Part shown: positions 48,441 through 58,182 of the stretch, piece after piece
Layout: each line of letters begins with the position of its first letter
Numbering within the stretch: the first letter of the stretch is position 1
From: an uncultured Croceitalea sp.
Lineage (GTDB): Bacteria; Bacteroidota; Bacteroidia; Flavobacteriales; Flavobacteriaceae
Assembly: GCA_947494805.1 (NCBI GenBank)
Contig: CANLWK010000007.1
Coordinates: 86,542-150,541, forward strand
Direction: 5' to 3'
DNA length: 64,000 bases
Notes under the pieces: generated by a model
Databases searched by the model: none
The model's input: the letters and a program-made list of their open reading frames with translations, nothing else
What the model was told of the DNA's origin: nothing
Made by a program: the position numbers and the translations under genes

Positions 48441-48920
48441 TTAGCTCTTAACCGGTCCTGCTGGGGCAGCACCTTTAGGCGAAACAAACGCTTTAATTCG
48501 CAATAGCTCAGAACCTTTCTCAGTATTTGCGGTAACGGTAATGGTCTTTGTAACTTGATTTTGACCAGAACCATTAAATTTTACTACCATTTCACCGGCT
48601 TCGCCCGGAGCAATAGGAGTGTTCTTTGGATAGTTTGGTACGGTACAACCACAACTGCTCTTAGCATCTGTGATTATTAAAGGTGCATCACCTGTATTGG
48701 TAAACGTGAAAACAGTTTCTTGAGGTGTTCCTTGAACGATTTGGCCAAAATCATGCTCAGATTTATCAAATGCCATTACCGGTAATTTTTTGGCGACCTC
48801 ATCACGGTTCGCTGCTACCTCTACGTTATCAGTGTTGATTTTTGTTGTTGCTTTGTCTTTACATGAAGTAAAACCTACCATAAGTGCAACTGCACTTAAA
48901 ACTGTAACTATTCTTTTCAT
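48441..48920 (-). CDS. DUF1573 lipoprotein
   Basis: A 159-residue lipoprotein: the signal MKRIVTVLSAVALMVGFTSC has its lipobox Cys at 20. The DUF1573 Ig-like domain has HDFGQIVQGTPQETVFTFTNTG and SCGCTVPNYPKNPIAPGE-type residues. The ATG at 48920 is used; the frame is open 56 codons upstream but that stretch overlaps nusB and is not protein-like. It sits between nusB and yajC, a common Bacteroidota order. Its function is unknown. Confidence 0.9.
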   Translation of the reverse strand: MKRIVTVLSAVALMVGFTSCKDKATTKINTDNVEVAANRDEVAKKLPVMAFDKSEHDFGQIVQGTPQETVFTFTNTGDAPLIITDAKSSCGCTVPNYPKNTPIAPGEAGEMVVKFNGSGQNQVTKTITVTANTEKGSELLRIKAFVSPKGAAPAGPVKS

Positions 48921-48969
48921 TGTATAAATATGTTTTTGCAAAAATAACGATTTCTTGGTGATTTTAGTA

Positions 48970-49914
48970 TTATAACAATCCGCGGCCCATCTTTTGCAGT
49001 TTGCCTGTTGCTTTATATTCTTTGACCAATTTATCAAGTATTCCGTTGATAAAAATACTGCTCTTGGGCGTCGAATATTCTTTGGCAATCTCTAAATATT
49101 CGTTGATGGTCACTTTTTCGGGTATTGATGAAAAATTCAATAGTTCGCAGATGGCCATTTTCAATAAAATATAATCAATTTCTGCGATACGGTCTTTGTC
49201 CCAATTTGGAGTTTTTCCTTCAATCTCTTTTTCCCAAGTAGCGTTCTTCAATAATGTTTTGGTCAAAAGGTCTTTGGCAAACACCATGTCTTGTTCATCT
49301 TTTAACAATCTTGGCAAAAAGAAGCTTTCGTTCGCATCGGGGCGTGCTTTTTTCAAACGCTTGACCAAAAAAGTATTGACAATCGGTATATCATCTACCC
49401 AAGTAAGTTTATCATCTTCAAAGAATTCATAAATCTTTTCATTGGGGGCAATCACTTCTTTGAAAAGATTGCGCACAAGTTCTACATCATTCTCATAACT
49501 GTCTTTTTCAGAACGCATATAGCTTTCATAGTCTTTGCTCGCAACAATGTCTTTATAAATAAGTTTCACATACTCTTCATTGAGGTACCAGGTCTTAAGT
49601 TTACGTTTTGACAAGGCATCTTTGAGCGCTTGGTTTGAAGCGAGTTGAACCAACAATCTGTTCTTGATGAATTTTTCTTTATTAGGGTATTCATCAGCAT
49701 CAGCGATATACTTTTTTGAAGCATGAGATACATGCTTGCTTGCTAACTCATGTATTTCCAACAACATGCTCAATAGTAACAAGTATAGGGTATACATATT
49801 CTCAATGCTCACTTTTAAGAATTTTTCTTGTTTGTCAAGTGAATCGTCTTTTGATTGGATCAAGGCATAAATACACTGCATTACCTTTACCCTAATATGC
49901 CTTCTTGTGAGCAT
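48970..49914 (-). CDS. nusB: Transcription antitermination protein NusB (long form)
   Basis: A 314-residue protein, about twice the size of E. coli NusB, as is usual in Bacteroidota. The NusB fold is in the C-terminal part (DRIAEIDYILLKMAICELLNF, VTINEYLEIAKEYSTPKSSIFINGILDKL); the N-terminal part begins LTRRHIRVKVMQCIYAL. It joins NusE in rRNA antitermination. It is first in a nusB-DUF1573-yajC run. Confidence 0.95.
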   Translation of the reverse strand: MLTRRHIRVKVMQCIYALIQSKDDSLDKQEKFLKVSIENMYTLYLLLLSMLLEIHELASKHVSHASKKYIADADEYPNKEKFIKNRLLVQLASNQALKDALSKRKLKTWYLNEEYVKLIYKDIVASKDYESYMRSEKDSYENDVELVRNLFKEVIAPNEKIYEFFEDDKLTWVDDIPIVNTFLVKRLKKARPDANESFFLPRLLKDEQDMVFAKDLLTKTLLKNATWEKEIEGKTPNWDKDRIAEIDYILLKMAICELLNFSSIPEKVTINEYLEIAKEYSTPKSSIFINGILDKLVKEYKATGKLQKMGRGLL

Positions 49915-50078
49915 TTGTAAGAACTTTTATTTTGGTTGATCAATGAAGGGCAAAAGTAATGTTATATTTTTTTACGACCTATGCCATTTGGTTTTCTTAT
50001 CAGTTTTATAACATTCGTTTTGGTAGCAAACCCATATCTTTGGCACTTGCCAAAAACCAGAGGCCCGTTTTTCATTTT

Positions 50079-51827
50079 ATGAAAGAATTGAAACACTTGA
50101 ACAAATACTTCAAAAAGTATAGGTTCAAATTACTTTTAGGTATTGTCATTACAATAATTGCACGTGTTTTTTCACTGGTAATGCCTTCTTATGTGAGCAA
50201 ATCTGTCAATGCCATTGAGCAATATAGCGCTGGTGAATTGACCGGTGACCTTGCCAAGGCCCAACTTTTTGACTATATCTTAATTATTGTCGGGGCTGCC
50301 CTACTATCAGGCCTTTTTACATTTTTAATGCGGCAGACCATTATCAATGTATCACGTTATATTGAGTACGACCTAAAGAACGAGGTCTTTGACCACTACC
50401 AATTTCTAAACCTGAACTTTTACAAACGTAACCGAATCGGTGATTTGATGAACCGTATCAGCGAAGATGTCACACAGGTTCGCATGTACGGCGGACCGGC
50501 AATTATGTACGGCATACAAACTTTGACCTTATTTATTTGTTTGATTCCCTTGATGTTCATTAAGGCGCCGACCATTGCCTTTTACACTTTGGTACCGCTG
50601 CCCATCTTATCGGTATTGATTTATCAAATCAGCAAGATTATACACAAACGAAGTACCAAAGTTCAAGAGTACCTCTCTACCCTATCGACCTTTACCCAAG
50701 AATCGTTCTCAGGGGTTTCGGTCATTAAGGCATACACCCTTGAAAGCACGGTCAATGAAGACCTTACAGAACTGGCCCTTGAAGGAAAGAACACCAGCAT
50801 GGATCTGGCCAAAGTAAATGCATGGTTTTTTCCGTTAATGATTTTATTGATAGGCATCAGTAACATCTTTGTAATATATATTGGTGGAATGCAATATATC
50901 GCCGGGGAGGTAAGTCTGGGCATTATCGCAGAATTTATACTATACGTCAACATGTTGACATGGCCCGTAGCTGTTGTAGGCTGGCTTACTTCAATCGTGC
51001 AACGGGCAGAAGCTTCCCAAAAGCGAATCAATGAGTTTTTAAAGGAACAGCCCGAAATTAAAAACGAAGTATCCAATGCTACGCCAGTAACCGGTAAGAT
51101 TGAGTTCAAAAATGTTTCTTTTACCTATGAGGATACTGAAATACAAGCTTTGAACAATATATCGTTCACGGTGGAAGCCGGACAAACAGTAGCCTTTTTA
51201 GGAAAGACCGGAGCGGGTAAATCATCAATACTCGATTTGATTGCACGACTTTATGATGTTACCGAGGGACAAATTCTAATTGATGACAGACCAATTAAAC
51301 AGACCAACCTCAATAGTTTACGGTCGGCCATTGGTGCTGTACCCCAAGATGCCTTTTTGTTCTCTGACACCATTGAAAATAATATTCGTTTTGGTAAGGA
51401 AGAGGCTACCAAAGAGGAAATTGTAAAGGTGGCCAAAGATGCCGTCGTCCATCAGAACATTATCGAATTTTCCAAACAATACGAAACCATTTTAGGTGAG
51501 CGTGGCATCACTCTTAGTGGCGGACAAAAACAGCGTGTTTCCATTGCCCGGGCACTTTTGAAAGACCCGAATATCTACCTTTTCGATGATTGCCTGTCGG
51601 CAGTGGATACAGAGACCGAAGAAGAAATACTCAAAAACCTGAAACAGGCATCCGAACACAAAACTACCCTTATTGTAAGCCATCGCGTATCCTCGGCCAA
51701 GAATGCCGATAAAATCATTGTACTAGATCATGGTCGCATTTTGCAAGAAGGCACCCACGACGAGTTAAATGCCATAGATGGATACTACAAACAACTTTAC
51801 CTTGACCAGTTGAGCGAGAAAGAATAA
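50079..51827 (+). CDS. ABC exporter, fused membrane and ATPase domains
   Basis: A 582-residue half-transporter like MsbA. Six membrane helices lie in about residues 20-320; the ATPase has Walker A GKTGAGKSS, signature LSGGQKQR, Walker B IYLFDDCLSAVD and the H-loop in IVSHRVSSA. It works as a dimer exporting lipid or peptide; the substrate is not known. The ATG at 50079 (MKELKHLNKYFKKYRFK) is preferred to 49959, whose extra 40 residues are unlike the family. Confidence 0.93.
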   Translation: MKELKHLNKYFKKYRFKLLLGIVITIIARVFSLVMPSYVSKSVNAIEQYSAGELTGDLAKAQLFDYILIIVGAALLSGLFTFLMRQTIINVSRYIEYDLKNEVFDHYQFLNLNFYKRNRIGDLMNRISEDVTQVRMYGGPAIMYGIQTLTLFICLIPLMFIKAPTIAFYTLVPLPILSVLIYQISKIIHKRSTKVQEYLSTLSTFTQESFSGVSVIKAYTLESTVNEDLTELALEGKNTSMDLAKVNAWFFPLMILLIGISNIFVIYIGGMQYIAGEVSLGIIAEFILYVNMLTWPVAVVGWLTSIVQRAEASQKRINEFLKEQPEIKNEVSNATPVTGKIEFKNVSFTYEDTEIQALNNISFTVEAGQTVAFLGKTGAGKSSILDLIARLYDVTEGQILIDDRPIKQTNLNSLRSAIGAVPQDAFLFSDTIENNIRFGKEEATKEEIVKVAKDAVVHQNIIEFSKQYETILGERGITLSGGQKQRVSIARALLKDPNIYLFDDCLSAVDTETEEEILKNLKQASEHKTTLIVSHRVSSAKNADKIIVLDHGRILQEGTHDELNAIDGYYKQLYLDQLSEKE

Positions 51828-51907
51828 CGAAAAAGTTGCTGATTTAGCTTTTTTTTCACATTTTTGGTAGAATAATGTAACACAGGCACTAACAGAACAT
51901 TTACCAT

Positions 51908-52288
51908 ATGGGTGATAAAGATTTAATGGATCAGGAAGAAATATATTCCAAAGTCTTAAGAGCTGGCAGAAGAACGTATTTTTTTGATGTCAGAAGTACA
52001 AAAGCAGGAGATTACTATTTAACCATTACAGAAAGTAAGAAGTTTACACATGATGATGGTTCTTTTCACTACAAAAAACATAAAATCTATCTCTACAAAG
52101 AAGACTTTCAGTCATTCAAAGAGATTATGGAAGAGATGATGGATTATATCATTGATGAAAAAGGTTCTGAGGTGATATCAGAACGTCATCAAAAAGATTT
52201 TAAGAAAGAAGAAGATTCTGAAGATAAAGCGGAACAGAACGGAACGACCTCTGGCAGCTTTACCGATGTCGATTTTGACGATATCTAA
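51908..52288 (+). CDS. DUF3276 / Pur-alpha-like nucleic-acid-binding protein
   Basis: A 126-residue protein of the bacterial Pur-alpha-like family. The PUR fold covers about residues 10-90 (YSKVLRAGRRTYFFDVR, GDYYLTITESKKF, KIYLYKEDFQSFKEIMEEMMDYI). The acidic C-terminal tail (KEEDSEDKAEQNG) is not part of the fold. Related proteins bind single-stranded DNA or RNA. It is 80 bases after the ABC gene and may be read with it; a terminator follows. Confidence 0.92.
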   Translation: MGDKDLMDQEEIYSKVLRAGRRTYFFDVRSTKAGDYYLTITESKKFTHDDGSFHYKKHKIYLYKEDFQSFKEIMEEMMDYIIDEKGSEVISERHQKDFKKEEDSEDKAEQNGTTSGSFTDVDFDDI

Positions 52289-52612
52289 TGAAACGCTAAA
52301 ATAATTGTAAGAAGCGACCTGTCAGTGCAGGTCGTTTCTTATTTTTAAAAATGGCGAATAACAAACCGCTCAAAATGAAAAGCGATACGTTAGTGTTAAA
52401 AAAGTATTGTTTTTGGCCAAAAATGTGACTTTTTGGGCGACCAAGTAACCAGAGGTGCCATTTTCGAAGCAGAATTAAATTATTCACATCTCATTGCTTT
52501 CGATTGTTCAGAAACACCAATATCTACGTTAAGCCCAAAAAGAACTACGACAATCTGATAAGGTATACCAACAATCCCCTACAGAGCGGGTACATATCAG
52601 AAGAAAAAATAG
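52289..52612. other. 324-base gap with a possible gene remnant
   Basis: After the terminator, one plus-strand frame is open from 52429 to a TAA at 52621-52623. Its end reads like protein (NTNIYVKPKKNY, LIRYTNNPLQSGYISEEK). The same frame upstream has a 25-codon ATG-started stretch (52351-52428) closed by TGA. There is no usable start in the second part and it runs into the convergent acyltransferase gene. It may be a decayed gene, or chance. Confidence 0.25.
52308..52345 (+). terminator. Terminator after the Pur-alpha-like gene
   Basis: GCGACCTG and CAGGTCGT arms around TCAGTG, flanked by AAGAA on the left and TTTCTTATTTTT on the right; about 20 bases after the stop codon. Confidence 0.8.
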
Positions 52613-53653
52613 TTACTTCTTAATTTTTACTAGAACAAGATTGAAAACGGCATGCCCCAATACAGAAAAGCATGCCGTTCTTATATCATATAGTTGCGAA
52701 AGCACTACAAGTAAGACCCCATAAAGCAGAGGGAACGCCACTAGCGAAAACCCAAACCTAAAAGTGGCCATAAATTCAGGTTCAGGCACTTTAGGTTTTA
52801 ACAAAGTACGCCAAACAAAAACAATAGGGAGATTGACCATAACCGACAACCACTTCCAAACTTTTGGGGTAGAAGTATTTCTTTTTTGCATACCCTTTAC
52901 CCTACCATGTTCTATGTCATGTAATAGCCCATTTGCTACAGCAGGCTCCAGGTAATCAATTCCTACAGCTTCTAAATACTCCAAATTTTGGTTATATGAA
53001 GCCTCAACCTCAATATGGGTGGTCATCATTTTTAAACGTGCCGTAACACCTGCTTTGATAGCGGAGATAGATTGGTTCTTATCGGCTTTTAATAATTGCT
53101 GCACTGAAATCGGCTCTCCAAAATAAACACAAGCACTATCTCCCACTTCCGTCGGGTTTTGGTAATTCTGACCAATGGGTACAAGTTGTAGGTCCAAATC
53201 AGGATTCGCCTCCAACGCCTTAAAAATAATTCGGGTAAAACCTTTGCTCAGTGGGCGCACCCGACGCTTTAAACTATGGTTCGCCTCAGGAAACAACAAT
53301 ATAGCCTCGTTTTTAAGCAACAGCGCTGCAGACGTTTGAAAAGTAGCTTCATTGTTGACCAACGCGGCCCTACCATCCCGTATGCGGTACACCGGAAGCA
53401 TTTGTAGAAATCGAAAAAGTGGTCGTAATAATCCATTCTTAAACACATCGGCACGTGCCAAATACCACAACTTTCTTTTAACGTGTATCGCAATCAAGAG
53501 CACATCGAGCAGGGCATTTTGATGGTTCGATAAAAAGAGTACAGGTTTGTTCAAAGGAATGTTCGTTAAGCCCACGGCCCTTATCCTTCTATAATAAAAA
53601 TTGAGGCCAATGAAAATCCATCCCTTAAAAAAATAATATCCGAGCTGTTTCAA
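52613..53653 (-). CDS. PlsC-type lysophospholipid acyltransferase family protein
   Basis: A 346-residue membrane-associated acyltransferase. Motif I is NHQNALLD, with further boxes FPEANHSLKRR and PIGQNYQNP; two or three hydrophobic helices lie at the C-terminal end. It probably acylates a glycerophosphate-type lipid. The start chosen is TTG at 53653, which overlaps the stop of the transporter gene as TTGA. The frame is open 27 codons further up inside that gene, but that part (GGPLGLSPFRKRG) is not family-like. Confidence 0.85.
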   Translation of the reverse strand: MKQLGYYFFKGWIFIGLNFYYRRIRAVGLTNIPLNKPVLFLSNHQNALLDVLLIAIHVKRKLWYLARADVFKNGLLRPLFRFLQMLPVYRIRDGRAALVNNEATFQTSAALLLKNEAILLFPEANHSLKRRVRPLSKGFTRIIFKALEANPDLDLQLVPIGQNYQNPTEVGDSACVYFGEPISVQQLLKADKNQSISAIKAGVTARLKMMTTHIEVEASYNQNLEYLEAVGIDYLEPAVANGLLHDIEHGRVKGMQKRNTSTPKVWKWLSVMVNLPIVFVWRTLLKPKVPEPEFMATFRFGFSLVAFPLLYGVLLVVLSQLYDIRTACFSVLGHAVFNLVLVKIKK

Positions 53654-54567
53654 ACCAGTTCCTCTTTTTCTAAAGGGCGATAGCCCCAAAGGCCCGCCAA
53701 AACAAGACCTGAGATCAGATGCCAAATACCCCAAAAGGCAGTGATTATCGCCATACCCCCCAGCCCATCAAAAAACGTGAAAATCAATAAAAGGCCAAGA
53801 CCCGAATTTTGAATACCTGTTTCAATGGTAATTGTGCGTGCGTTAGGCTTAGAAAAACCCATTGCCTTAGCTATTGAAAAACCTGTAAAAAAGGCAACTA
53901 AGTTATGCAGTACGACCAACCAAAACACATAAAATACATAGTCTAAAAAAATCTCCTTGTTCTTATAGAGTGCTAAAAATATGAGCGCCACAAAAAACAC
54001 TAAAGAGCCAATTTTGAAAAACTTGGCCATTTTAAGGGCCAATTGTGGCTTTTTGTTGTTCAACCACATACCCAATAACAATGGCAGGCCCAGTAATAAA
54101 GCGACCAATTTTATCATCTTAAAAGGAGAAATCGCAACTGCTTGTAAAATCTTTTCGGTAGGCTCGTACAGCGACCCCCAAAACTGTAGGTTCATCGGTG
54201 TCATTACTATGGCCAATAAGGTAGCTATAGCGGTCAAGGTTACCGATAGGGCGGCATTGCCCCTGGCCAAATGTGTGATGAAATTTGAAATATTTCCACC
54301 AGGGCAGGCGGCCACCATGAACATCCCCAAAGCCACGCTAGGCAACGGTTCTGCCAACCACACCAATATGAATGTTACCAAAGGCAGTGCCAAAAACTGT
54401 GAGCAGACCCCGGTCAGCACCAACTTTGGTCGTTGTAGCAATTGCTTAAAATCATTTACCGAGATCTCAAGGGCAATACCAAACATGACCAAGCCAAGGG
54501 CTACGTTAAGGGTCCACAAGGTATTCGCATCAAAATTGATATGGACGGTATCTATGATCTCTTCCAA
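53650..54567 (-). CDS. Bile acid:sodium symporter family (BASS) transporter
   Basis: A 305-residue inner-membrane carrier with about nine hydrophobic segments. The family motifs are present: the N-terminal LGLVMFGIALEISVNDF, VAACPGGNISNFITHLARGNAALSVTLTA and the later TIETGIQNSGLGLLL. The substrate is an organic anion with sodium; homologues carry varied acids. The start appears to be TTG at 54567, as no ATG precedes the first helix. It is translationally coupled to the acyltransferase gene. Confidence 0.92.
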   Translation of the reverse strand: MEEIIDTVHINFDANTLWTLNVALGLVMFGIALEISVNDFKQLLQRPKLVLTGVCSQFLALPLVTFILVWLAEPLPSVALGMFMVAACPGGNISNFITHLARGNAALSVTLTAIATLLAIVMTPMNLQFWGSLYEPTEKILQAVAISPFKMIKLVALLLGLPLLLGMWLNNKKPQLALKMAKFFKIGSLVFFVALIFLALYKNKEIFLDYVFYVFWLVVLHNLVAFFTGFSIAKAMGFSKPNARTITIETGIQNSGLGLLLIFTFFDGLGGMAIITAFWGIWHLISGLVLAGLWGYRPLEKEELV

Positions 54568-54735
54568 AGGATGGATTGGTTTTTGTTTGGTCGGTCGTTA
54601 ATGCCATCAAAGATAGGTTTCCCTACCTAGAGTTTCGTAAGATAAGATATTCGCAGCTAATCGCTTAAAAAGGCACGTCCAGACCACGCCCAACCGAAGA
54701 ATTGCCTATCTTGAAAAACAAACCTATTGGCTATT

Positions 54736-56376
54736 ATGAAAAGATTTGTATTACTTTTGTTCGTATGCACATGTATTCATCAAACGGCTGCACAACATAC
54801 CGAAATCCGTTATCAAGAATTGGTCAACCTCTTCAAGGCGTGGCGTTCTTTTGAAAATCCACCGAAACTTGATGGCGCACCAGATTATACTGTGCAAACA
54901 TTTGAAAAAAGATGGCCTGAGTTCGAGGTGCTCCAAAACAAGCTTACCGCTATAGATACCCTAGGATGGTCCATAGCCCAAAAAGTTGATTGGATGTTGG
55001 TTTGGGCCGAAATGAACGGTTACGACTTCAACCATCGTATTTTAAAACCATGGCAGCGTGACCCTGCATTCTATAAAACGGTCTGGATGTCACGAAGCGA
55101 TGTACCCGCCCATGAAGGCCCTACGCATCATGGCACCCTTGAGGTTTGGACATACAGCTTTCCACTGAACAAAACTGCAAAAGCCAAGTTTTTGGCGGAG
55201 TTAGAAGTTATTTCCACACTGAACGAACAAGCAAAGCAAAACCTAACGGGCAATGCCAAAGAACTGTGGATCACCGGTATTCGTGATATCAGACAACAGT
55301 CTAAAAACCTTGCAGAAATTCGAACATGGGAAACCATTAAAGGAGAACGAAAAATCGTTTCGGCCATAGATAAAGCCATAACATCTACGGATAGTTTGGT
55401 TGCATGGCTTGAAGTCGAAGGAAAAGGTAAATCTGGCCCATCTGGCATAGGAAAAGATAATTATACGTGGTACCTGCAAAATGTACATTTGGTGCCATTG
55501 ACATGGAATGATGAAGTACAGGTTCTAAAAAGGGAGTTGGCCCGTGCCTGGTCGGCGCTCAAGTTAGAAGAACATCAAAACCGAAAGTTGCCCAAGTTAG
55601 ATCCCGCTGCGACCCCAGAGGAGTTCAACAAAATGACCAAAAAAGCCGCCAAGCAGTTATTGCAGTTTTTGGAAGAAGAAGAAATCGTTACGGTAAAAGA
55701 TTATTTTGAACCTGCGCTGAACGTACATTTGGGCCGTTTTGTGCCCAAGGAAAAACGTAACTTTTTTGAAATAGGAAGGCATTTTGATCCTCGACCGCTT
55801 TACTCTCACTTTTACCATTGGTTTGAACTGGCCCGTATGGACAACGAACCCCATCAAAGCGAAATTCGAAAAGGTCCATTATTGTACAATATCTTTGATT
55901 CAAGAAATGAAGGTGTTGCCACTGCCGTTGAAGAAATGTTCTTAGATGCCGGGCTCTATGAAAATGATCCCCGGGTTCGTGAGATCGTTTACATTATGAT
56001 TGCACAACGGGCCGCCCGCGGATTGGGTTCATTGTACGCCCACGCCAATGAGATGACCATGAAAGAAGCAGGCGGCATACATTCAGAATATACTCCTAGG
56101 GGATGGATGAAAACAGAAAAAGAACTGTTGATTTTTGAACAGCACCTGTACTTGCGCCAACCCGGTTACGGCACCAGCTATATCACGGGCAAGTACTTGC
56201 TCGAAGCTGCCATGGCCGATTTCGCCCGTGTGAAAGAACTACGGAACGAACCTTTCGTACTCAAGGATTTTTTTGACCAACTTAACGCCATTGGTAATGT
56301 TCCCATCAGTTTGGGGCATTGGCAAATGACGGGTGTTGACGACCAGGTACGGCAAATTACCCATGTTAAAAACTGA
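54736..56376 (+). CDS. Exported DUF885-like protein
   Basis: A 546-residue exported protein with signal peptide [19 protein letters not shown]. The long helical domain with [42 protein letters not shown] and [18 protein letters not shown] resembles DUF885 (M3-like fold). The HExxH zinc motif seen in DUF885 enzymes is not present anywhere in the chain, so peptidase activity is doubtful. ATG at 54736 is chosen because the signal peptide starts there. Confidence 0.75.
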   Translation: MKRFVLLLFVCTCIHQTAAQHTEIRYQELVNLFKAWRSFENPPKLDGAPDYTVQTFEKRWPEFEVLQNKLTAIDTLGWSIAQKVDWMLVWAEMNGYDFNHRILKPWQRDPAFYKTVWMSRSDVPAHEGPTHHGTLEVWTYSFPLNKTAKAKFLAELEVISTLNEQAKQNLTGNAKELWITGIRDIRQQSKNLAEIRTWETIKGERKIVSAIDKAITSTDSLVAWLEVEGKGKSGPSGIGKDNYTWYLQNVHLVPLTWNDEVQVLKRELARAWSALKLEEHQNRKLPKLDPAATPEEFNKMTKKAAKQLLQFLEEEEIVTVKDYFEPALNVHLGRFVPKEKRNFFEIGRHFDPRPLYSHFYHWFELARMDNEPHQSEIRKGPLLYNIFDSRNEGVATAVEEMFLDAGLYENDPRVREIVYIMIAQRAARGLGSLYAHANEMTMKEAGGIHSEYTPRGWMKTEKELLIFEQHLYLRQPGYGTSYITGKYLLEAAMADFARVKELRNEPFVLKDFFDQLNAIGNVPISLGHWQMTGVDDQVRQITHVKN

Positions 56377-56418
56377 GTTTGAAAATACCATTTTGTACTT
56401 TAGCCCAAAACTTAAAGT

Positions 56419-56979
56419 ATGGCACGAACACCCAGCAATATGCTGCCCTTGGGCACTGAGGCCCCTGATTTTTCGTTACATGATACGGTGAGCGAACAAA
56501 CCCTGAGCCTGCAAGAACTCAAGGGTGAAAAAGGCACGGTTATCATGTTTATTTGTAACCACTGTCCGTTTGTCATACATGTAAACCCTGAATTGGCCAG
56601 ATTGGGTGCCGAATACCAAAAAAGAGGCATTGCATTTGTTGCCATTTCAAGCAATGATGTCGAAAACTATCCGCAAGACGCACCGTACTTAATGACCAAG
56701 GTTGCCAAAGAAGCCGGGTATTCCTTTCCGTATCTGTATGACCAAACCCAACAAGTGGCCAAAGCCTATGATGCCGCCTGCACCCCTGATTTTTATCTTT
56801 TTGATGAGGCATTGAAACTGGTCTACCGTGGACAATTAGATGATTCAAGGCCTGGCAACGGACTTCCCTTGACCGGAGGCGACTTACGAAACGCCATGGA
56901 ACACCTTTTGACGGGTAAAGCCATACCTAAAAATCAAAAACCCAGTATTGGTTGTAATATCAAGTGGTTTTCAAATTAA
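56419..56979 (+). CDS. Thioredoxin-fold redox protein (AhpC/TSA-like)
   Basis: A 186-residue protein without a signal peptide. The peroxiredoxin/thioredoxin fold has APDFSLHDTVS, then IMFICNHCPFVIHVNPELARL, in which the CxxC pair CNHC (about 51-54) is in the redox position. A conserved ACTPDFYLFD strand with cis-Pro follows, and GQLDDSRPGNGLP. This subfamily is common in bacteria but its partner is not established. It lies 42 bases after the DUF885-like gene. Confidence 0.9.
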   Translation: MARTPSNMLPLGTEAPDFSLHDTVSEQTLSLQELKGEKGTVIMFICNHCPFVIHVNPELARLGAEYQKRGIAFVAISSNDVENYPQDAPYLMTKVAKEAGYSFPYLYDQTQQVAKAYDAACTPDFYLFDEALKLVYRGQLDDSRPGNGLPLTGGDLRNAMEHLLTGKAIPKNQKPSIGCNIKWFSN

Positions 56980-57010
56980 GTGGATACTCCTCCTTAAAAA
57001 CATTTAGCAC

Positions 57011-57532
57011 GTGAACCTCATCTATGAGCCGGTTACGGCAGCAAACCTATTGGATTATATTCGTGTGGGCATACAATCGTACCAAGAGCATTACCTACAC
57101 CTTTGGGAAAACGGAGACCCTTCTTCTTTTGTAAATGCCTACCTCACCGAGACCAGCGTATTACCAGCCCTGAAAGATCCCAAGCAAGGCTTTTACCTCA
57201 TCAAAGAAAAGGATACACCACTCGGCATCTTAAACGTCACTTTTGATGCCCCACGTGCGAACTTTTTATCAAAAGATAATCTGCTGCTCAATAAGATTTA
57301 TCTGTTGAAATCGCAATCTGGAAGAGGCGTTGGCGCCAAAACACTTGATTTTGTGGAACAACTGGCCATCAAACATGACAAGAACTTGGTATGGCTATTG
57401 GCCATGCAAAAGGGAAAGCCCAAAGACTTTTATCAAAAACACCGGTACAAAATTATTGAGGCCGCCGAAATTCAGCTTTCGGGTGTACTTCATTCAGAGA
57501 AAGCAATGTGGCTCATGGCCAAACAACTTTGA
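57011..57532 (+). CDS. GNAT-family N-acetyltransferase
   Basis: A 173-residue acetyl-CoA-dependent acyltransferase. The acetyl-CoA loop is SQSGRGVGAKTLDFVEQLA (about 103-121), and the C-terminal strands include YQKHRYKIIEAAEIQLSG. The start is GTG at 57011: the GNAT fold begins at once (LIYEPVTAANLLDYI) and no ATG precedes it. It is 31 bases after the redox gene and converges with the DinB-like gene. Confidence 0.88.
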   Translation: MNLIYEPVTAANLLDYIRVGIQSYQEHYLHLWENGDPSSFVNAYLTETSVLPALKDPKQGFYLIKEKDTPLGILNVTFDAPRANFLSKDNLLLNKIYLLKSQSGRGVGAKTLDFVEQLAIKHDKNLVWLLAMQKGKPKDFYQKHRYKIIEAAEIQLSGVLHSEKAMWLMAKQL

Positions 57533-58075
57533 TTACCAGCCTTCACGTTTGATCAGATTTTCAATATGGGCAAAATGATGGGTGCCATGCCATACATAAC
57601 GACCAATATTCTCGGCCAAAGTCGATTCTTCATTATGTTCTGGATGTGTGAACTTACGCTGTAAATCGTCTCTTGACAGTCCTTTCAACAAGTAGACCAA
57701 TTTGGCATGTACGGCACTCAAATGGTTTAAAGATAATTGAATGGGTGCCGTTCGGGCATCGAACAGGTTTGCCCAACCTTTTTCTAGGTAGGGTTTAATG
57801 ACCGGGTTGTCTTCGGTCAATGCCCATTTAAAGCGAATGTAGCTGTGGTGGTGACTGTCAGAAACATGGTGTACCACTTGACGCACAGTCCAGCCCTCAG
57901 GGCGATATGGCGTTTCAAGCTGGTCTTCGGTCAGTGGCGATACCATTGCGGCCAAACGCGCCGGTAAGTGTTCAAGTATGTCAATCCACTCGGCGATTTG
58001 TGCATCGGTTATAGGTTCGGGAATTTGATACGTACCAATGGGGTAGCGAAGCTTTTCTAAAGTCTGTTTGTCCAT
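57533..58075 (-). CDS. DinB-like thiol transferase (BstA/YfiT family)
   Basis: A 180-residue four-helix metalloprotein. Metal-binding His residues are in RQVVHHVSDSHHHSYIRFK and in YVWHGTHHFAHIENL. The start LRYPIGTYQIPEPIT is the signature of YfiT/BstA proteins, which in Firmicutes are bacillithiol transferases; in Bacteroidota the thiol is not proven here. It converges with the GNAT gene and diverges from the peroxiredoxin gene. Confidence 0.92.
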   Translation of the reverse strand: MDKQTLEKLRYPIGTYQIPEPITDAQIAEWIDILEHLPARLAAMVSPLTEDQLETPYRPEGWTVRQVVHHVSDSHHHSYIRFKWALTEDNPVIKPYLEKGWANLFDARTAPIQLSLNHLSAVHAKLVYLLKGLSRDDLQRKFTHPEHNEESTLAENIGRYVWHGTHHFAHIENLIKREGW

Positions 58076-58182
58076 ACCATAAAAGTATAAAACTTTAATA
58101 CACTTTTAACCTTGGTAAACGGCAAAAGAAGGACAATCCACTAATTTTGTAGGATACTTATGAATCAATAAAAAAACATATT

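Noticed and set aside
48921-49088. Fifty-six-codon extension of the DUF1573 gene
   Set aside because: It overlaps nusB and the lipoprotein signal begins at 48920.
49959-50078. Forty-residue N-terminal extension of the ABC exporter
   Set aside because: Its sequence is unlike the family and an ATG at 50079 gives the normal start.
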